A DNA stretch of 64,000 bases from Cepaea nemoralis (GCA_014155875.1 JACEFZ010017821.1:261001-325000); one strand, 5' to 3'; shown: positions 1 to 10,924, counted from the stretch's first letter. A program made the numbers and translations. The notes: generated from the letters alone by a model not told the origin.

Positions 1-640
1 ACAGGACGCTGGTCTTGTCCCGATTATGCAATTTGGAAAAGCTACACAGGCATTTAATTTCTGTCTTCCTTTTCTGCCACTATTGTAAACTTTTCCAGTT
101 ACCACTAAATGTCTACAAATGCCCATTCCCATCAAAGGTAAAGGTGATCCCAAAGCAGATATTGTCGATGGGGTGTGAAAATTTACCCTTCACATATTCT
201 AGATTACGACATGTGAAGTGGGGAACCAGTTCGCTTTCTCACCACCTTTCCTTACAAGATAATCTTCAGAAAACTATGAACACTATCTGGTACCTGTTAA
301 TGAGACTGGATCGACTGCAGAGTTGGATTGTGAAAACAATCCTGCCATTTCTTGGAAGTGAGCCCTGAGCACTGTCTTGGCAAGCAAACTCACTAACCAC
401 AATGCCACGCCGGCTGCCTTTTCTCATACCATGCCTAAGAAATCGTGACCGGCTCAACCTAATCGTTGAAATAAATTTGTTCTCGGGGAACTGTCTAGTC
501 ATTGTTACTCTTAGCCCTCTCTATTCTCTACATTTCCCCCCAGAAAGCACATTTCTGCAGCCACGGGTCGCTTCCCAGCTTCCCCTCTGTCGTGTCTCCA
601 CAGAGACGTAGTGAAGGGGCATGCATGTTACAATGACCCC
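1..640. other. No clear gene; possible SINE and LINE scraps
   Basis: A tRNA-like head on the minus strand near 385-410 (TGGCATTGTGGTTAG reads like a box A) suggests an old SINE. A short stretch at 535-565 resembles the LINE segment at 3090-3115. The open frames here look accidental. Confidence 0.3.
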
Positions 641-790
641 AAAGAGCTATGCCCAAAGACAGCATAACTACTGGTAGGGTCTCTTAAGTCGGACAGGTCA
701 AGGGATATCGCCCTTTCTAAGTGAGACACAAGCCTGCAGCCTTGTAAGTAGACTGGGGAATGACACAAGCTAGGAAAGCGGGGGAAAACA
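640..790 (+). repeat. Interspersed repeat, copy 1 (CAATGACCCCAAAGAGCTATGCC type)
   Basis: Resembles 7155-7290: both have CAATGACCCCAAA-AGCTATGCC, then CTACTGGTAGGGT, then CCTGCTGCCTTGCAGGTAGACTG-like endings. Probably the internal or 5' part of a LINE; that assignment is inference. Confidence 0.5.
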
Positions 791-861
791 TGCATGTTGA
801 AATCGGATGTAATGGGACACACGCATGACGGAACAGTACAACGGACAACGTTACTGGCTTC

Positions 862-1370
862 GTGATAGGTTGTTTGAATATCCTTTACAGGACGTCACAG
901 GGCTGCGTGGTCTCGATGTATTGTGTCCGCCTCGAGTGCTTGAGGTCCGGGGTTTGAGGACCGGGTTTTTTTTTCTTCACGTGGACTTATAATAATACAA
1001 TTTCCCCTGGTCTCTGGGTAGTGAGATCGGACACCCGTGTGTATTGTTGCGCACGTAAAAAAATCCCTTGGCAGTTGGAAATCGAAAAAGAGTAGCCTAA
1101 CAGCGCTGCCCGTAGAGTTAAAAATCGCCGGTGCTAAGGAGTTCGTGCACAGAGCTGAGTTTCTCCAGACTCAGGTTTGAGTTAGGAGGAGAACGGAGCA
1201 CTTATGGGTTACACCCGTGTGCCGTGATGTTGATCCATCGACTAAACTATTAAAATCAACACAAGGCAGTCTGCTTCCAAATCGCCCGCAGCTGCGTTTC
1301 GAATGCGACAAGCAGGATTACGAATTGTGTTCGTAACCCCATCGCCACAGAATCGGTAACTTTATGATAA
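862..1370 (-). repeat. SINE (type F) split by the type B SINE
   Basis: ATCCTTTACAGGACGT at 871-890 is the reversed tail of the type F SINE. Sequence like its head resumes at 1256-1370 (AAGGCAGTCTGCTTCCAAATCGCCC, compare 61163-61185). The 360 bases between are a different SINE. This reads as a nested insertion; the middle of the type F element is missing. Confidence 0.45.
895..1253 (+). repeat. SINE, type B, fullest copy
   Basis: The head is tRNA-like (GCGTGGTCTCGATGTATTGTGTCCGCCTCGAG). It is followed by a conserved core TCTCTGGGTAGTGAGATC and ACCCGTGTGTATTGTTG, and a tail with GAACGGAGCACTTATGGGTTACACCCGTGTG. The first part recurs at 47806-47958 and the second at 55585-55755. Confidence 0.6.
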
Positions 1371-1544
1371 CGTCACGAATTAAAACAAAGTAGAAATACG
1401 CTAATCTCGATGAGCCCTGACAGGTAGTAATAGTGCGTCACACAAACGCGCGCGCACACACAGACACACACGGCATGGAAGAGGTCCTTCAACAGAGAGT
1501 CACCCCCTGTTCTGTGGAGTCAAGTGTAGGGTAAGAGCTATTGA

Positions 1545-2180
1545 CTAAACATCCGAGAATTAACATACCACAGTGGAGCGCCAAAAAAGTTCTTAACATT
1601 AGTCCTCCCTAACAAAACGCCTTTTATGAAAATATTGATGTGGCATGTATCCAAGAGACACACCTCGAAGCTTATCACAGATATTAAGTCAGAGGAGACC
1701 AGGCCACACGTTTCAACCTCGAAGGACACGAAGCAGGAATTCTAATATTTACGCGAAACTTAATAACAAGCAGTGAAGTGTCCGTGAACTCTAAGAAGCG
1801 AACATAAATTATAGGGGCTGAGGTCATGATAAAGGAAGTGATCATCACAAATTATTAACTATAAGGTACGGTACATAAACATCTAATACTTTCAAGCATG
1901 GAAATAAATGATAAAAACTGCATATTAATAGGATACTTTAACAGCTGCCCAGACAGATGGGGATACCCAGATACTGACAACAGCGGAGATGAAGTGGAGG
2001 ACTAGGAAATAAATTGCCATCTCCATCTAATCAACAAACCAGATGACAAACCCAGCTTCTGGTCTAGAAGTTGTTGTACCACTTCCACTCAAGATTTGGC
2101 CTGTAGCACTGGAGGCTACCTCCAGAAAATTGATCGCTGGGTGCTAGACTAATTATCAGGCGGAGACCACAGACCACTAG
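1545..2180 (+). pseudogene. LINE endonuclease-domain remnant
   Basis: Broken plus-strand translation still shows the AP-endonuclease signatures of non-LTR retrotransposons: NIDVACIQETHL near 1635-1670, then GYFNSCPDRWGYPDTDNSGDEVED near 1930-2005, then a KPSFWSRS-like segment near 2050. The usual GDFN motif has become GYFN, and there are several stops. It may belong to the RNase-H LINE family seen elsewhere here, but no overlap proves that. Confidence 0.7.
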
Positions 2181-2309
2181 AACGTGATGAATATGGAGTC
2201 TAACCAGCTTCTTGTGTCAGTATCTGGCACTGATAAATATGGTGTACGTAAAGTCTTCCAGTCCATGTTCTATCTTTAATCAATAATGCATAATATATAC
2301 TGCGACGTA

Positions 2310-2600
2310 GGTCAGCATGGCCGAATGGATAAGAACGCGCATTCTTAAACATCCGGAATGCTGATGCCGAGGTAAGGAGTTATATCCCTACACCGGACAG
2401 TTGAACTAAAACGCTGACCTATCGTCTTGACTTGGGGAAGTTAATTAGAGGAACCTCTGAAGTTGGAGTGGGTTGGCCTGATGGCGAGTGACACTTAATA
2501 TGGAAAGCTAATCCACACGCAAAATTCAGTCCAGCACTACTAGAAGTAGTGTGAATGGACTACACTTGAGTTCAAAGCCATCAAGAGCACACACAAAAAA
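2310..2600 (+). repeat. SINE, type C, copy 1
   Basis: tRNA-like head GTCAGCATGGCCGAATGGAT (box A-like), then TGATGCCGAGGTA. The body shares GGAAAGCTAATCCACACGCA with copies at 26685-26945 and 28433-28695. The end carries GGACTACACTTGAGTTCAAAGCC. Confidence 0.65.
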
Positions 2601-2614
2601 CATATATACTGCGA

Positions 2615-2760
2615 CACAGGCAGCCTGCGTGGCCTAGAGCTTAATGTGCTTGCGTTTGACTTTCCGATGCGATGATGGAGAGTTAGGGGGATTGCTCCCT
2701 GCACCTGTCAGTTGGACTTCACAGCTGACATCCTGTTCAGAAAGCAATGGCAAACTCAAT
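2615..2760 (+). repeat. SINE-like element with tRNA-like head
   Basis: Begins GCCTGCGTGGCCTAGAGCTTAATG and ends in AGAAAGCAATGGCAAACTC, a motif shared with the type F SINEs, then a short (AATC)n run. Probably a chimeric or related SINE. Confidence 0.4.
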
Positions 2761-2761
2761 C

Positions 2762-3625
2762 AATCAATCATGTGCCATGCCGGAAAGCGTGGGCGATCAT
2801 GACTCGTCATTTCACTCGATCACCAGCGTCGTGGATCAGCTCAGTGTTCCTGTCTCGTCCATGTCATGTGGCCAAGCCATCCAGGTACTTTCCTCTCGGT
2901 CTTCCTCTTGGTCTGTTCCCTCCGATCTTGCCAGTTGTCACTAAGTTCTCCAATCCATTTCTTCTCATAACATGTCCAAAAAATTTTGACTGTCTACGTC
3001 TAATTTCTCTAATCAATTTACGATTTTCATTTGTCTCCTGTAGTACTTGGTCATTGGTTTTTCTGTCTGTCCATGGTATTCTTTGCATTTTCCTCAGAAA
3101 CCACATTTCTGCAGCCATCAGATGTTTTTCAGCTTGACTGCACATTGTCCAAGTTTCACATCCAAACAAAAGAACAGGCTCTATGTATCCCCTCAGCACT
3201 CTTTTTCTCGTTTCAATTGACATCTTTTTATTGGTCAGAATGATTTTCATCTTGCTAAAGGCTACTTTCGCCATGGCGATTCTTGTTCTAATCTCTTCAA
3301 GGCATCTCCCATCAGATGTTATGACTGTTCCGAGATAATTGTACCGATTCACTTGTTGAAGATTATTCCCATTTACTTGTATATTACATTGTGGTACTTC
3401 CTTCTTCCTAGTGACGACCATAACCTGTGTCTTCTTACAATTTTTTAATTCCAACCCCAGCTGCTCACTGTGTACAACTGCGTCTACTAATTAAGGTAGA
3501 TCTTGTGCATTGTCTGCAATCAATGCTGTATCATCTGCATATCTAATGATATTGATGTTTCGTCCTCCAATGCTGGTTCCATTTATATCTTCTACATTCC
3601 TGAAAATATTTTCACTGTATGTGAT
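2762..3625 (-). pseudogene. RTE-like LINE, 3' part of reverse transcriptase ORF
   Basis: The minus-strand translation holds the RT palm box (NIIRYADDTALIADN, around 3550-3505), then the long C-terminal domain: NYLGTVITSDG, GCETWTMCSQAEKHL, MWFLRKMQRIPWTDRK, and RGRPRGKYLDGL near the end. The longest intact piece is 196 codons (3454-2864). The YADD box supports an RT, but the endonuclease and most of the fingers are missing and a stop lies in between. Related 3' pieces are at 4586-4905, 20098-20575 and 58704-59560. Confidence 0.85.
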
Positions 3626-3629
3626 TGGC

Positions 3630-3735
3630 AATGATTGACAATGGCAAACTACTCAATTAAAATTGCGTAGTCACAAACTGCCAAAACATACTGAGGTTGA
3701 TCGCAACGTCCTGCAAAGGACACGCAAGAAACTTT
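3630..3735 (+). repeat. SINE type F tail
   Basis: ATGGCAAACTACTCAATTAAAATTGC followed by GATCGCAACGTCCTGCAAAGGACA. Same layout as 61255-61345 and similar to the tails at 23250-23372 and 29245-29342. Confidence 0.5.
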
Positions 3736-4440
3736 TCACCGGGAGATTGCGAGATGTGGAGAGCGTGATCGCCTAAGATAGCCGACAAAACCCTTGCTGA
3801 TGATTATGATGATGATAATAAAGACGACGATGGCCACGACGACACAGTACGGCATTACAACACTCGTCAAAGCCATTACCACCTCAGCTACTGACCTACA
3901 AATTATCTCCAATGCACCATTGTCTGGCAGCGCAAGTGAATCATACAGCCCTCGGAATTCATCTGCTAAACTTAATTACCCAGCGGTTCTCACCTCGGGG
4001 ATGAATTATCTCACTTCCTTTGGCAGGCAGCACTTGTAAACCTTCTCGACAGACACCGCAACGCCAGCCCAGGCCGGTGTATTGTGGAAGGAAGCGGTCG
4101 ATGCACAGGTCGGGCAGTAATCGTTTTAGGGGTCTGAATTCAATAATCCACGCTGAAACATTTAGGAGCTTTCCTAACAGACGTCCACGATCAATCACAT
4201 AACAAGTACTGGTGTTTTGGGTTTAGTTTTTGTATAGGATCACTTTCACTGCTCATGGATATCTCCCTAAGTGGCTCAGTCTCTTCCAATCAATAGATCA
4301 CACAAGGAGCATCTCGGCACAGTGCAAGAAATTCGTTGCAACGACCAGGATCCAAATGTGTATATATACCAGAATCAGACGTGCTGTAAATACTCATGTT
4401 CTGTGGGCTATCGACGTTCAGTGCCATGACCTGTGCAGGC
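3736..4440. other. No gene recognised
   Basis: A short ATG/ATGATG microsatellite-like stretch near 3798-3830; otherwise unique sequence with only short chance open frames. Confidence 0.4.
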
Positions 4441-4585
4441 CTTTGCTCCCTTAATAGTTTCTCCAGCTTACACAAGATGCCTTGCCCCTGTTGTTATCAT
4501 GCGTAAATTGCCTATCCCATCATTTATCCTTCTAAGACGTTATCTCCGTCTTCTCCACTGTCCCGGCACACTCCTCTCTTTATTT

Positions 4586-4905
4586 ATCATGTGCCATGCC
4601 GGTAAACGTGGGCGGTCATGTTTCGCCATCTGACCCGATCACCATAGTCGTGGATAAGCTCTGTGTCCTTGTCCCGACCATGCCATGTGGTCAAGCCATC
4701 CAGATATTTACTTCTCTGCCTGGTTATTTTCCCCTCAATCTTGCTAGTTGTTATAAAGTTCGTTTTTCTCATAACATGCCTCCCAAAAATGTAACTGTCT
4801 ACGTCTAGTTTCTCTAATCAGTTTACAGTTTTCAGTTCCCTCTTGTAGGACTCGCTCATATTTTTTTCTGTCTGTCCCATGGTATTCTTCGCATTTTACA
4901 CACCC
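4586..4905 (-). pseudogene. RTE-like LINE 3' fragment
   Basis: Minus translation gives SKYLDGLTTWHGRDKDTELIHDYGDRVRW, the same C-terminal peptide as at 2762 and 58704. 5'-truncated and broken. Confidence 0.75.
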
Positions 4906-4957
4906 CTCTATAATTATCTTTTAGGCATTCATGTCTTTTTAGTGATTAAAATTAAAG

Positions 4958-5228
4958 GGCCCTTGTCACGCCTTAACGCGCATCTGCCATACGGATTCCA
5001 GACCCATATATGTATATACCAATCGACACTCGCTGGGTCATGAGGTCAGTATCACACCGGCCATTTTTACTTCCCAGGACATTCCTGGTACACATTTTAG
5101 GCTGAGTTTTGAGCACAGGTCAATTTTTTTAAAATTCGAATTCGCCCAACTGGGGATCGAACCCATGACCTCCAGGTAGGGAGGCGAATGTCTAACCACT
5201 ACGTTACCGAAGCTCTCTATCGTAAGCC
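4958..5228 (-). repeat. SINE, type E, tRNA-derived
   Basis: Read on the minus strand it starts AGCTTCGGTAACGTAGTGGTTAGAC (box A-like), then GGTCATGGGTTCGATCCCC (box B, 5150-5175). The body (ATGGCCGGTGTGATACTGACC) matches the copy at 31425-31620. Confidence 0.65.
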
Positions 5229-5430
5229 AGACGCTCTGCCTCTTTTGCTATCATGTGTAAATTATTTATCCCATCTTGAATGGGTCTAGTCTGCGTCTAG
5301 TTTATGCGTCTAGTTTCAAACCAATGAGCTCCCAGTGTCTAACCACTACGTTACCGAAGCTCCCTATCGTAAGCCAAACGCTCTGCCTCTTTTGTTATCA
5401 TGTGTAAATTATTTATCCCATCTTGAATTC
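5185..5430. repeat. Tandem duplication of about 143-bp spacing
   Basis: GTCTAACCACTACGTTACCG through TTATCCCATCTTGAAT occurs at 5190-5282 and again at 5333-5427 with few changes. It copies the SINE head and its flank. Confidence 0.65.
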
Positions 5431-5925
5431 AGCTAGGACTTTATCTTCATCTTATCTGGCTTCCTCGGTACACTACTCTCTATAATGATATTTTCCAGAC
5501 ATTTAAGTGTTTTGTTTTGTAAATATATGCCCAAAATACTTGATTTTCCTCAAGTCTATTTGTCATAATAGTCAATCTTCTTCAATACTGAGTTTTTGTT
5601 GGGCCATTGCTTTCATTTTTTCATCCTTTTGTTCTTCTCGTCCTGTCGTCACCTTTTGATGTAGTCACAGGAGATCTCCTTGACTATATATTGTTTGTGA
5701 ATGTGTTTGATGATGAAGGCTAATCACCGCAATGTCCTGCATGTGTCGTAAATCTGTTATATAAAGCTGCACTACTTTGTGTCATTTTATATTGAGTTTT
5801 ATTGGACAGACTTGTTTGTTCTCTTTCCCGCCCACATGAATTGTTAATGCTCTTCTGCAAAACGGAGTATGAGTGTGCGCTTTTCAGCTGATTTGATAAA
5901 TGTCCGAGTTTCACATCCATCCAGT
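5230..5925 (-). repeat. Old LINE-derived interspersed repeat
   Basis: Shares scattered blocks with 25060-25225 and 25794-26100 (TCATGTGTAAATTATTTATCCCATCTT; TTGTCATAATAGTCAATCTTCTT; TTTCAGCTGATTTGATAAATGTCC). The blocks are in the same order in both places, so this is one dispersed element. The LINE assignment is inference. Confidence 0.45.
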
Positions 5926-6279
5926 GCCCATGTACCAAGACAGTGGTTCAGATCCAATAACTTGGTACCAATAGACAGTGGTGTGGGCTCAAAACTCAGG
6001 TACCAAGACAGTGTTTTGGGTTCAGTACCCAGCTATCAAGACAGTGGTTTGTATTCAGTACCCAGCTATCAAGACAGTGGTTTTGGTTCAGTACCCAGCT
6101 ATCAAGACAGTGGTTTGGGTTCAGTACCCAGCTATCAAGACAGTGGCTTGGGTTCAGTACCCAGCTACCAAAATAATGGTTTAGATCCAATACACAGGTA
6201 CCAAGACGTTGGTTTGGGTTCAAAATCTAAGTATGAAAACAGTGGATGGGGTCTAAAATCCAGTTACCAAGACAATGGT
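5926..6279. repeat. 33-bp minisatellite
   Basis: Roughly ten units of about 33 bp, core TACCCAGCTATCAAGACAG followed by TGGTTTGGGTTCAG. As 33 is divisible by three, it makes an open frame with an 11-residue repeat (SVPSYQDSGLG) on the plus strand and another on the minus strand. The frame starts inside repeat DNA and runs into a SINE, so I treat it as non-coding. Confidence 0.8.
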
Positions 6280-6292
6280 TCAGGTCTAAAAC

Positions 6293-6509
6293 CTTAAAAG
6301 TCGACAGGATCGACTTCATTGCACCGGGTTTTATCCCATATGGCTCGGTCTCTTTCCGCAGCGCACAAAGCACGAACTCCATAGCTCTAGCGACGACCCA
6401 CAGGAGTCTCCGAAAAATTTCACTCGTAAACCGAAGAACGCGGCCCAGCATCGAACCCACAACCTTCGGAGCCCGAGTCAAACGGCTTGACCATCATGAG
6501 TGCATTTTT
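6293..6509 (-). repeat. SINE, type A, tRNA-derived, inserted in minisatellite
   Basis: Minus strand reads TCGGGCTCCGAAGGTTGTGGGTTCGAT... with the conserved 3' AAGTCGATCCTGTCGACTTTTAAG. Flanked by TCAGGTCTAAAAC (6280-6292) and TCAGGTCTATAAC (6510-6522), a 13-bp duplication with one mismatch. Minisatellite-like sequence resumes after it (6523-6590). Confidence 0.8.
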
Positions 6510-6589
6510 TCAGGTCTATAACATAGGTACCAAGATATTGGTTTGGATTCAAAACCCAGGCACCAAGACAATGGTTCATTACATTACCA

Positions 6590-7150
6590 GCTCCCTTTTT
6601 TATCTTCCCTTCCCAGACAATTCCCTGAAAATTGCCTGGTACCCGTTTGTATGAGGCTTGATCAACATCCAAGCAATGTGGCTACACACAAATATCACCT
6701 TAATAGGTATTTGAACCCAGGAATACAGGACCAGCAGGTGAGTGTTCTTGCCACAAGCTACCTTGACTTCAAACTTTTTTCTAAGCCGGTGACCTTAAGA
6801 TAGGCTTTTTTGTAAATGCTATTTTTGTAATGTAATTGCTTTGTTTTTGTTTTTTTTAAACCGGGATGGCACACTTTATGAACAAGTACATGTACAACAA
6901 AAACTGTACACAAAGTGGCCTTTGAATAGATTTACTAACACAAAGCAAAAAGGAAACAGCACAGATTAACTCTTTCTGTCCCAGGATATTTGGTAGTGGT
7001 TGCTCTAGATAATCTGTAAGTAACAAACCCTCTTCCAAACCAAGAGGCAGATTGGTTACATGGTGCTGGCCTCATATTTGTATATACTGGTCGTCTTACT
7101 TCTAGAAAACTGTATGGTCAACCCCTAAGCCCCTGCTGATGCTCACGACA
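6590..7150. other. No gene recognised
   Basis: AT-rich, unique-looking sequence with no convincing frame, tRNA or repeat that I can see. Confidence 0.4.
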
Positions 7151-7154
7151 CTGA

Positions 7155-7298
7155 AGAGGTCAAGGGGCTTCCAATGACCCCAAAAGCTATGCCGATGGTA
7201 CCACAGCTACTGGTAGGGTTTCCCATGTTGGTGTAAGAGTAGGAACTAGACAAAAGTGATTCACAAACCTGCTGCCTTGCAGGTAGACTGTGGACAGC
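7155..7298 (+). repeat. Interspersed repeat, copy 2
   Basis: Matches the block at 640-790 (CAATGACCCCAAAAGCTATGCC, CTACTGGTAGGGTTTCCCATG, CTGCCTTGCAGGTAGACTGTGG). Confidence 0.5.
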
Positions 7299-7541
7299 CA
7301 GGGGGTCTCCATGGCGAAGTGATCAAGCCGTCTGACTTGGGATCCGAGGGTTGTAGGTTCGATTCCAGGCTGCGTCCTTCAGTTCATGAGTGCATTTTTT
7401 CTGAGACTCCTGAGAGTTGTCGCTGGAGCTGCGGAGTTCATGCTTTGTGTGACGCTTTCTGTGCTGTGGTAATAGACTGAGCCGTATGGGATAAAAACCG
7501 GTGCAATGAAGTCGACCCTATCAACTTTTAAGCGACATTTT
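7299..7541 (+). repeat. SINE, type A, tRNA-derived
   Basis: Box A TGGCGAAGTGAT and box B GGTTCGATTCC are intact, so it could once have been transcribed by RNA polymerase III. The 3' part is GTCGACCCTATCAACTTTTAAG. Flanked by TGTGGACAG at 7290-7298 and 7542-7550. Confidence 0.8.
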
Positions 7542-7550
7542 TGTGGACAG

Positions 7551-8460
7551 TCAAAGGCTAGAGCAAGCAAACCCAAACAACGCTTGTTGAAATAAGATGT
7601 ACTGAGCCTCAGATTTGGCAAAACTGCAACGCAATTCACCAACTGATGACGAATGCTTAAGCCATATAGAAAACAACTGCCTCCTGAGAGGAATATGAAT
7701 ACCAGTCTGTGGACCAATAGCAGCACCACCATGCAATGTAATGATGTGTAATGACCTTGCAGTTTTCCATTTTATGGCTAGGGAGAAAGCCAGATATTGA
7801 CAGAAGATGACTCATATGACATTACATAAAATTACATAAAAATCGAAACTAAAGTGCACATTCAGTAACATGAAACACGTATTTCGCTTCAAGCAAATGC
7901 CAGACAGGGAAGCTGAAGCTCATAAAATGTGCTGTCTATTCAACTGTTGTATAGTGTAAAAACATATTCCTTTACTAGAATTATACAGCATGAAATCAAT
8001 ACTCTTGCAATGTTCATTTTCAGAAGATTTCAGGTGGTGTCTCAGATGAAAACAATATAGAACAATTCAATATAAAATGGGCATTGGTGACATAAATAAA
8101 AAGAGAAAGACAAGGTACAATGATTACATCAAACAACATAATAATCTTCAAAAACACATAATGAAGAAACAGTTGAGAGGCAAGATACAAAGTTAGCAGA
8201 ATGTACAATGAAGGTTGAGGGCAGCAGCATCTGGTAATCCTTTACCATGAACCTGTAATGTGGAGATAGCACTGGATCATAATGATGTAGAAAGCTGAAA
8301 AAAGGCCTCCATCATGCAAAAAATAACAGCGCTGCCAAGAATGATAAATGGATGGACTGGAACGTTGGCAAGATGGAATATTTGTGAAACTGATCTAGAA
8401 CACCAAAAACCGAGATGTGTGGAGATGCATGAGTGCTTAGTCAGTTAGCTTATCTAGCAA
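7551..8460. other. No gene; one possible LINE tail scrap
   Basis: Around 8330-8440 a translation resembling a LINE C-terminus (LNGWTGTLARWN) can be read. The rest is AT-rich unique sequence. Confidence 0.35.
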
Positions 8461-8762
8461 TTGTCTGAGGCAGTAGAAGAAACACTAATTACCAGGACAT
8501 AGTGGGCTTATCAAATAAATATACGAGGCTGTAGAAGATGCACTAATTACTTGGACATAGTGGGCTTATCTAATACATATATGAGGCAGTAGAAGATACA
8601 CTAAATACCAGGACATAATGGGCTTATCTAATACATATATGAGGCAGTAGAAGATACACTAAATACCAGGACATAATGAGCTTATCTAATACATATATGA
8701 GGCAGTAGAAGATACACTAAATACCAGGACATAATGGGCTTATCTAATACATATATGAGGCA
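8461..8762. repeat. 58-bp tandem array, first part
   Basis: About five units of GAGGCAGTAGAAGATACACT + AAATACCAGGACATAATGGG + CTTATCTAATACATATAT. It resumes at 9457-9570 after an insertion. Confidence 0.85.
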
Positions 8763-8772
8763 GCAGAGGCAG

Positions 8773-9456
8773 CAAACAAGCAAGCACACACGCACACACA
8801 CACACATTGGCACCTTGCCGTCTTGACAGACGATAGTTTGTGCTTTAAAAAGGCATAATAACTTTTACCTATGGCGGTAGCAAATGTGACTGATAAGGCC
8901 AATTTGCGCTGTAAATGTCCCTTCACAGTGGGTGCATGTGAACACGTGGTCATTTCCACCATCATGCACCATCTTACATCTCACTAGCTCGGGGTGTGAC
9001 TTATCTGCAATAATTTTCTCCTTTGTCTTTATTCCATTTCTGATGTTTGCCCTCCAAGCAACACATTCAGCAGCGGCTTGCTCCCAATGTGCATTATCAA
9101 TGCCACTTTCATTCCGAGACCAGTTAAGACCAGGGATGGAGTTATTGCCTCTCCGTAGCACAAAGCCTGGGCTAAAATATAGAGAACATGTGTTGCCCAT
9201 GCAGCATGATCCCTTTCTCGGCCTGCCTAGTTCACTCCAGAGGAAAGGTAACACCCCTACATCTGGAACAAGACAAGCTGCAGAAGCTGCCGGATCAGCA
9301 AAGCAATGCTCTCACTGTCCGCCTGTCGGAGCTTCGATCCAAGATCAGCCGCCAACCAAGGCTTAGGGCCTGGTCTGCCCTGCCATGAAATTTTGTCTTT
9401 AGCTTGCATTTCCTCGCATCAGGGTAAGGCTTGTACCCTCCCAATTGCGCTCTTCC
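8773..9456 (-). pseudogene. LINE 3' part with C-terminal zinc finger
   Basis: The minus-strand frame (9254-8868) gives FLWSELGRPRKGS, WEQAAAECVAWRANI and finally CTHCEGTFTAQIGLISHICYRHR. The last is a C2H2 finger (C-x2-C-x12-H-x4-H) of the kind found at the end of many LINE proteins. The 3' end is GACGGCAAGGTGCCAAT, followed on the minus strand by a (TG)n run. Flanked by GCAGAGGCAG at 8763-8772 and 9457-9466. It splits the 58-bp array. A 25-kb copy lacks about 210 bp of the middle. Confidence 0.8.
8785..8806. repeat. (CA)n microsatellite
   Basis: Runs of ACACACAC at the 3' end of the inserted LINE; probably grown from its tail. Confidence 0.8.
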
Positions 9457-9570
9457 GCAGAGGCAGTAGAAGATACACTAAATACCAGGACATAATGGGC
9501 TTATCTAATACATAATTGAGGCAGTAGAAGATACACTAATTACCATGACACAGTGGGCTTATCTAACAAT
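9457..9570. repeat. 58-bp tandem array, second part
   Basis: Two units of the same repeat as 8461-8762, separated from it by the LINE insertion. Confidence 0.85.
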
Positions 9571-9601
9571 TGTCAAGCTTAGATTTATTTTTTATTTGTT
9601 G

Positions 9602-9835
9602 TTTTGTTCGCATATCCTTTACAGGACATTGCTGTCACCATCAGCATCTTTCAGCTGATTGTTGATTTCTTGGCAAGATTACGCTCAGTGGTTTGCCATT
9701 GCTTTCTGAGCGACCGGCTCGCATACCCCATAAGTTACCGACGCGATGAGAACCGCCACCAGTGACGCATGTCACATTACTCACGAGAGTATACGGGATT
9801 ACAGAGAAAGTCGCTAAACCCTAGGCCAGGGAGAC
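9602..9835 (-). repeat. SINE, type F
   Basis: Contains ATCCTTTACAGGACATTGCTGTCA and TCTTGGCAAGATTACGCTCAG, the reverse of the tails at 23148-23372 and 29115-29342, with a head ending in GTATACGGGATTACAGAG. Confidence 0.6.
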
Positions 9836-10109
9836 CAGCAAGCTTAGATTAGACATTATTATTATATATGTATGCAAGCACAGATTCAAGTCACTGGATA
9901 CATAAAGACACTCACAGTCATCAAGGAAATGGCCATGCGTTGTCAGATGAAGAGTCTGTTGTGTAATTATGAATACTGGAGGGGAAAGTTGACAGCAGGC
10001 AAACAAGACGTCGGCAACACTACAAGTGGAAAGATAACAGCAAGAGATGGACTAAGAGTAGTTTGTCTTTGCATAAACAAAGCAAGAAGTAGAACACATT
10101 GAAGATCCA
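9836..10109. other. No gene recognised
   Basis: Unique-looking sequence, no convincing frame. Confidence 0.35.
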
Positions 10110-10430
10110 TTGCAGTAGACAATAGTAGCACCTTGCCATCTTGACAGACAATAGTGGAAAGATTGCGGGGGATAGGCAGGGGTTCTAGAAGAATCTCAAA
10201 ACTGAGAGGGAAGACCAGGAGAACTTTTAATCAGATAGCGGTGGGAACGATTAGTAGTATGACTCTTCGCTGGCTGTTGAACGAGGGGACGGAGCACGTA
10301 TGGGAATGTACTGAGTGAAGTGATGTCGGTTCTTAACTAAACTCAACAGACGATAGTTTGTTACAAAAAAAGGTATAAAAACTACAACCCATGGTAGTAG
10401 TAAATTTGACTTACCAGACCAACTCGAGGG
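10110..10430 (-). pseudogene. Zinc-finger LINE 3' end, split by another LINE
   Basis: Two halves of the 8.8-kb LINE 3' end (GTAGCACCTTGCCATCTTGACAG up to 10155, and CAGACGATAGTTTGTTAC from 10346) are separated by a 190-bp insert. Confidence 0.6.
10156..10345 (+). pseudogene. RNase-H LINE 3' end inserted in another LINE
   Basis: Matches the terminal 190 bp at 19925-20090 (ATTGCGGGGG ... CTTTTAATCAGATAGCGGTGGGAAC ... GTCGGTTCTTAACT), ending in ACTAAACTCAA. Flanked by ACAGACAATAGT (10144-10155) and ACAGACGATAGT (10346-10357). A strongly 5'-truncated copy. Confidence 0.75.
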
Positions 10431-10924
10431 AAGAAAACAGTCAAAGCAAATGAAGAAAACAAACAACTAGGAAGACTGATATGCTACATCTACAAACAAC
10501 ATAACATAAAACAATGATTCACAACACTAGTCAATTATCCAATAATGACTGTGTCCAAGAACTAAAATAAGACATGGCTAGAAGGCACCAGGCCCAAGGG
10601 AAAGAGCCCGTCTTCCGGTTGATCAATAACAGCAGCATAACAAGACAGTCAAATACTCTGTTTCTTTGTTTGCTGTGTCAGTGATGAATTGCCTCTCCAA
10701 TCCAGTATGGCTCTGGGGTTGGCAATATCTCTTGCACCTACTAGTCTCACCAAAATGGATACCAGATACTTCTACGAGAAAGGAAAACTGATGAGGTCAC
10801 CCTACCCGTGATGCTTGGTGACTTACTGGCAAATTAATGGATGTCTTTACTTGTAATTTAGTTTACAATCTAAGTTGAGACTGTCAAGAAAGCCAAAACA
10901 GCTGACTGGTCTAGCTAAGCCATA
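10431..10924. other. No gene recognised
   Basis: Unique-looking sequence before the long minisatellite; no frame or repeat I can support. Confidence 0.4.

Noticed and set aside
5869..6297. 142-residue YQDSG repeat protein
   Set aside because: It starts in LINE-derived DNA and runs into a SINE; better explained as a 33-bp minisatellite.
7310..7385. Functional tRNA gene
   Set aside because: The A and B boxes belong to a SINE head with target duplications; no cloverleaf acceptor stem closes.
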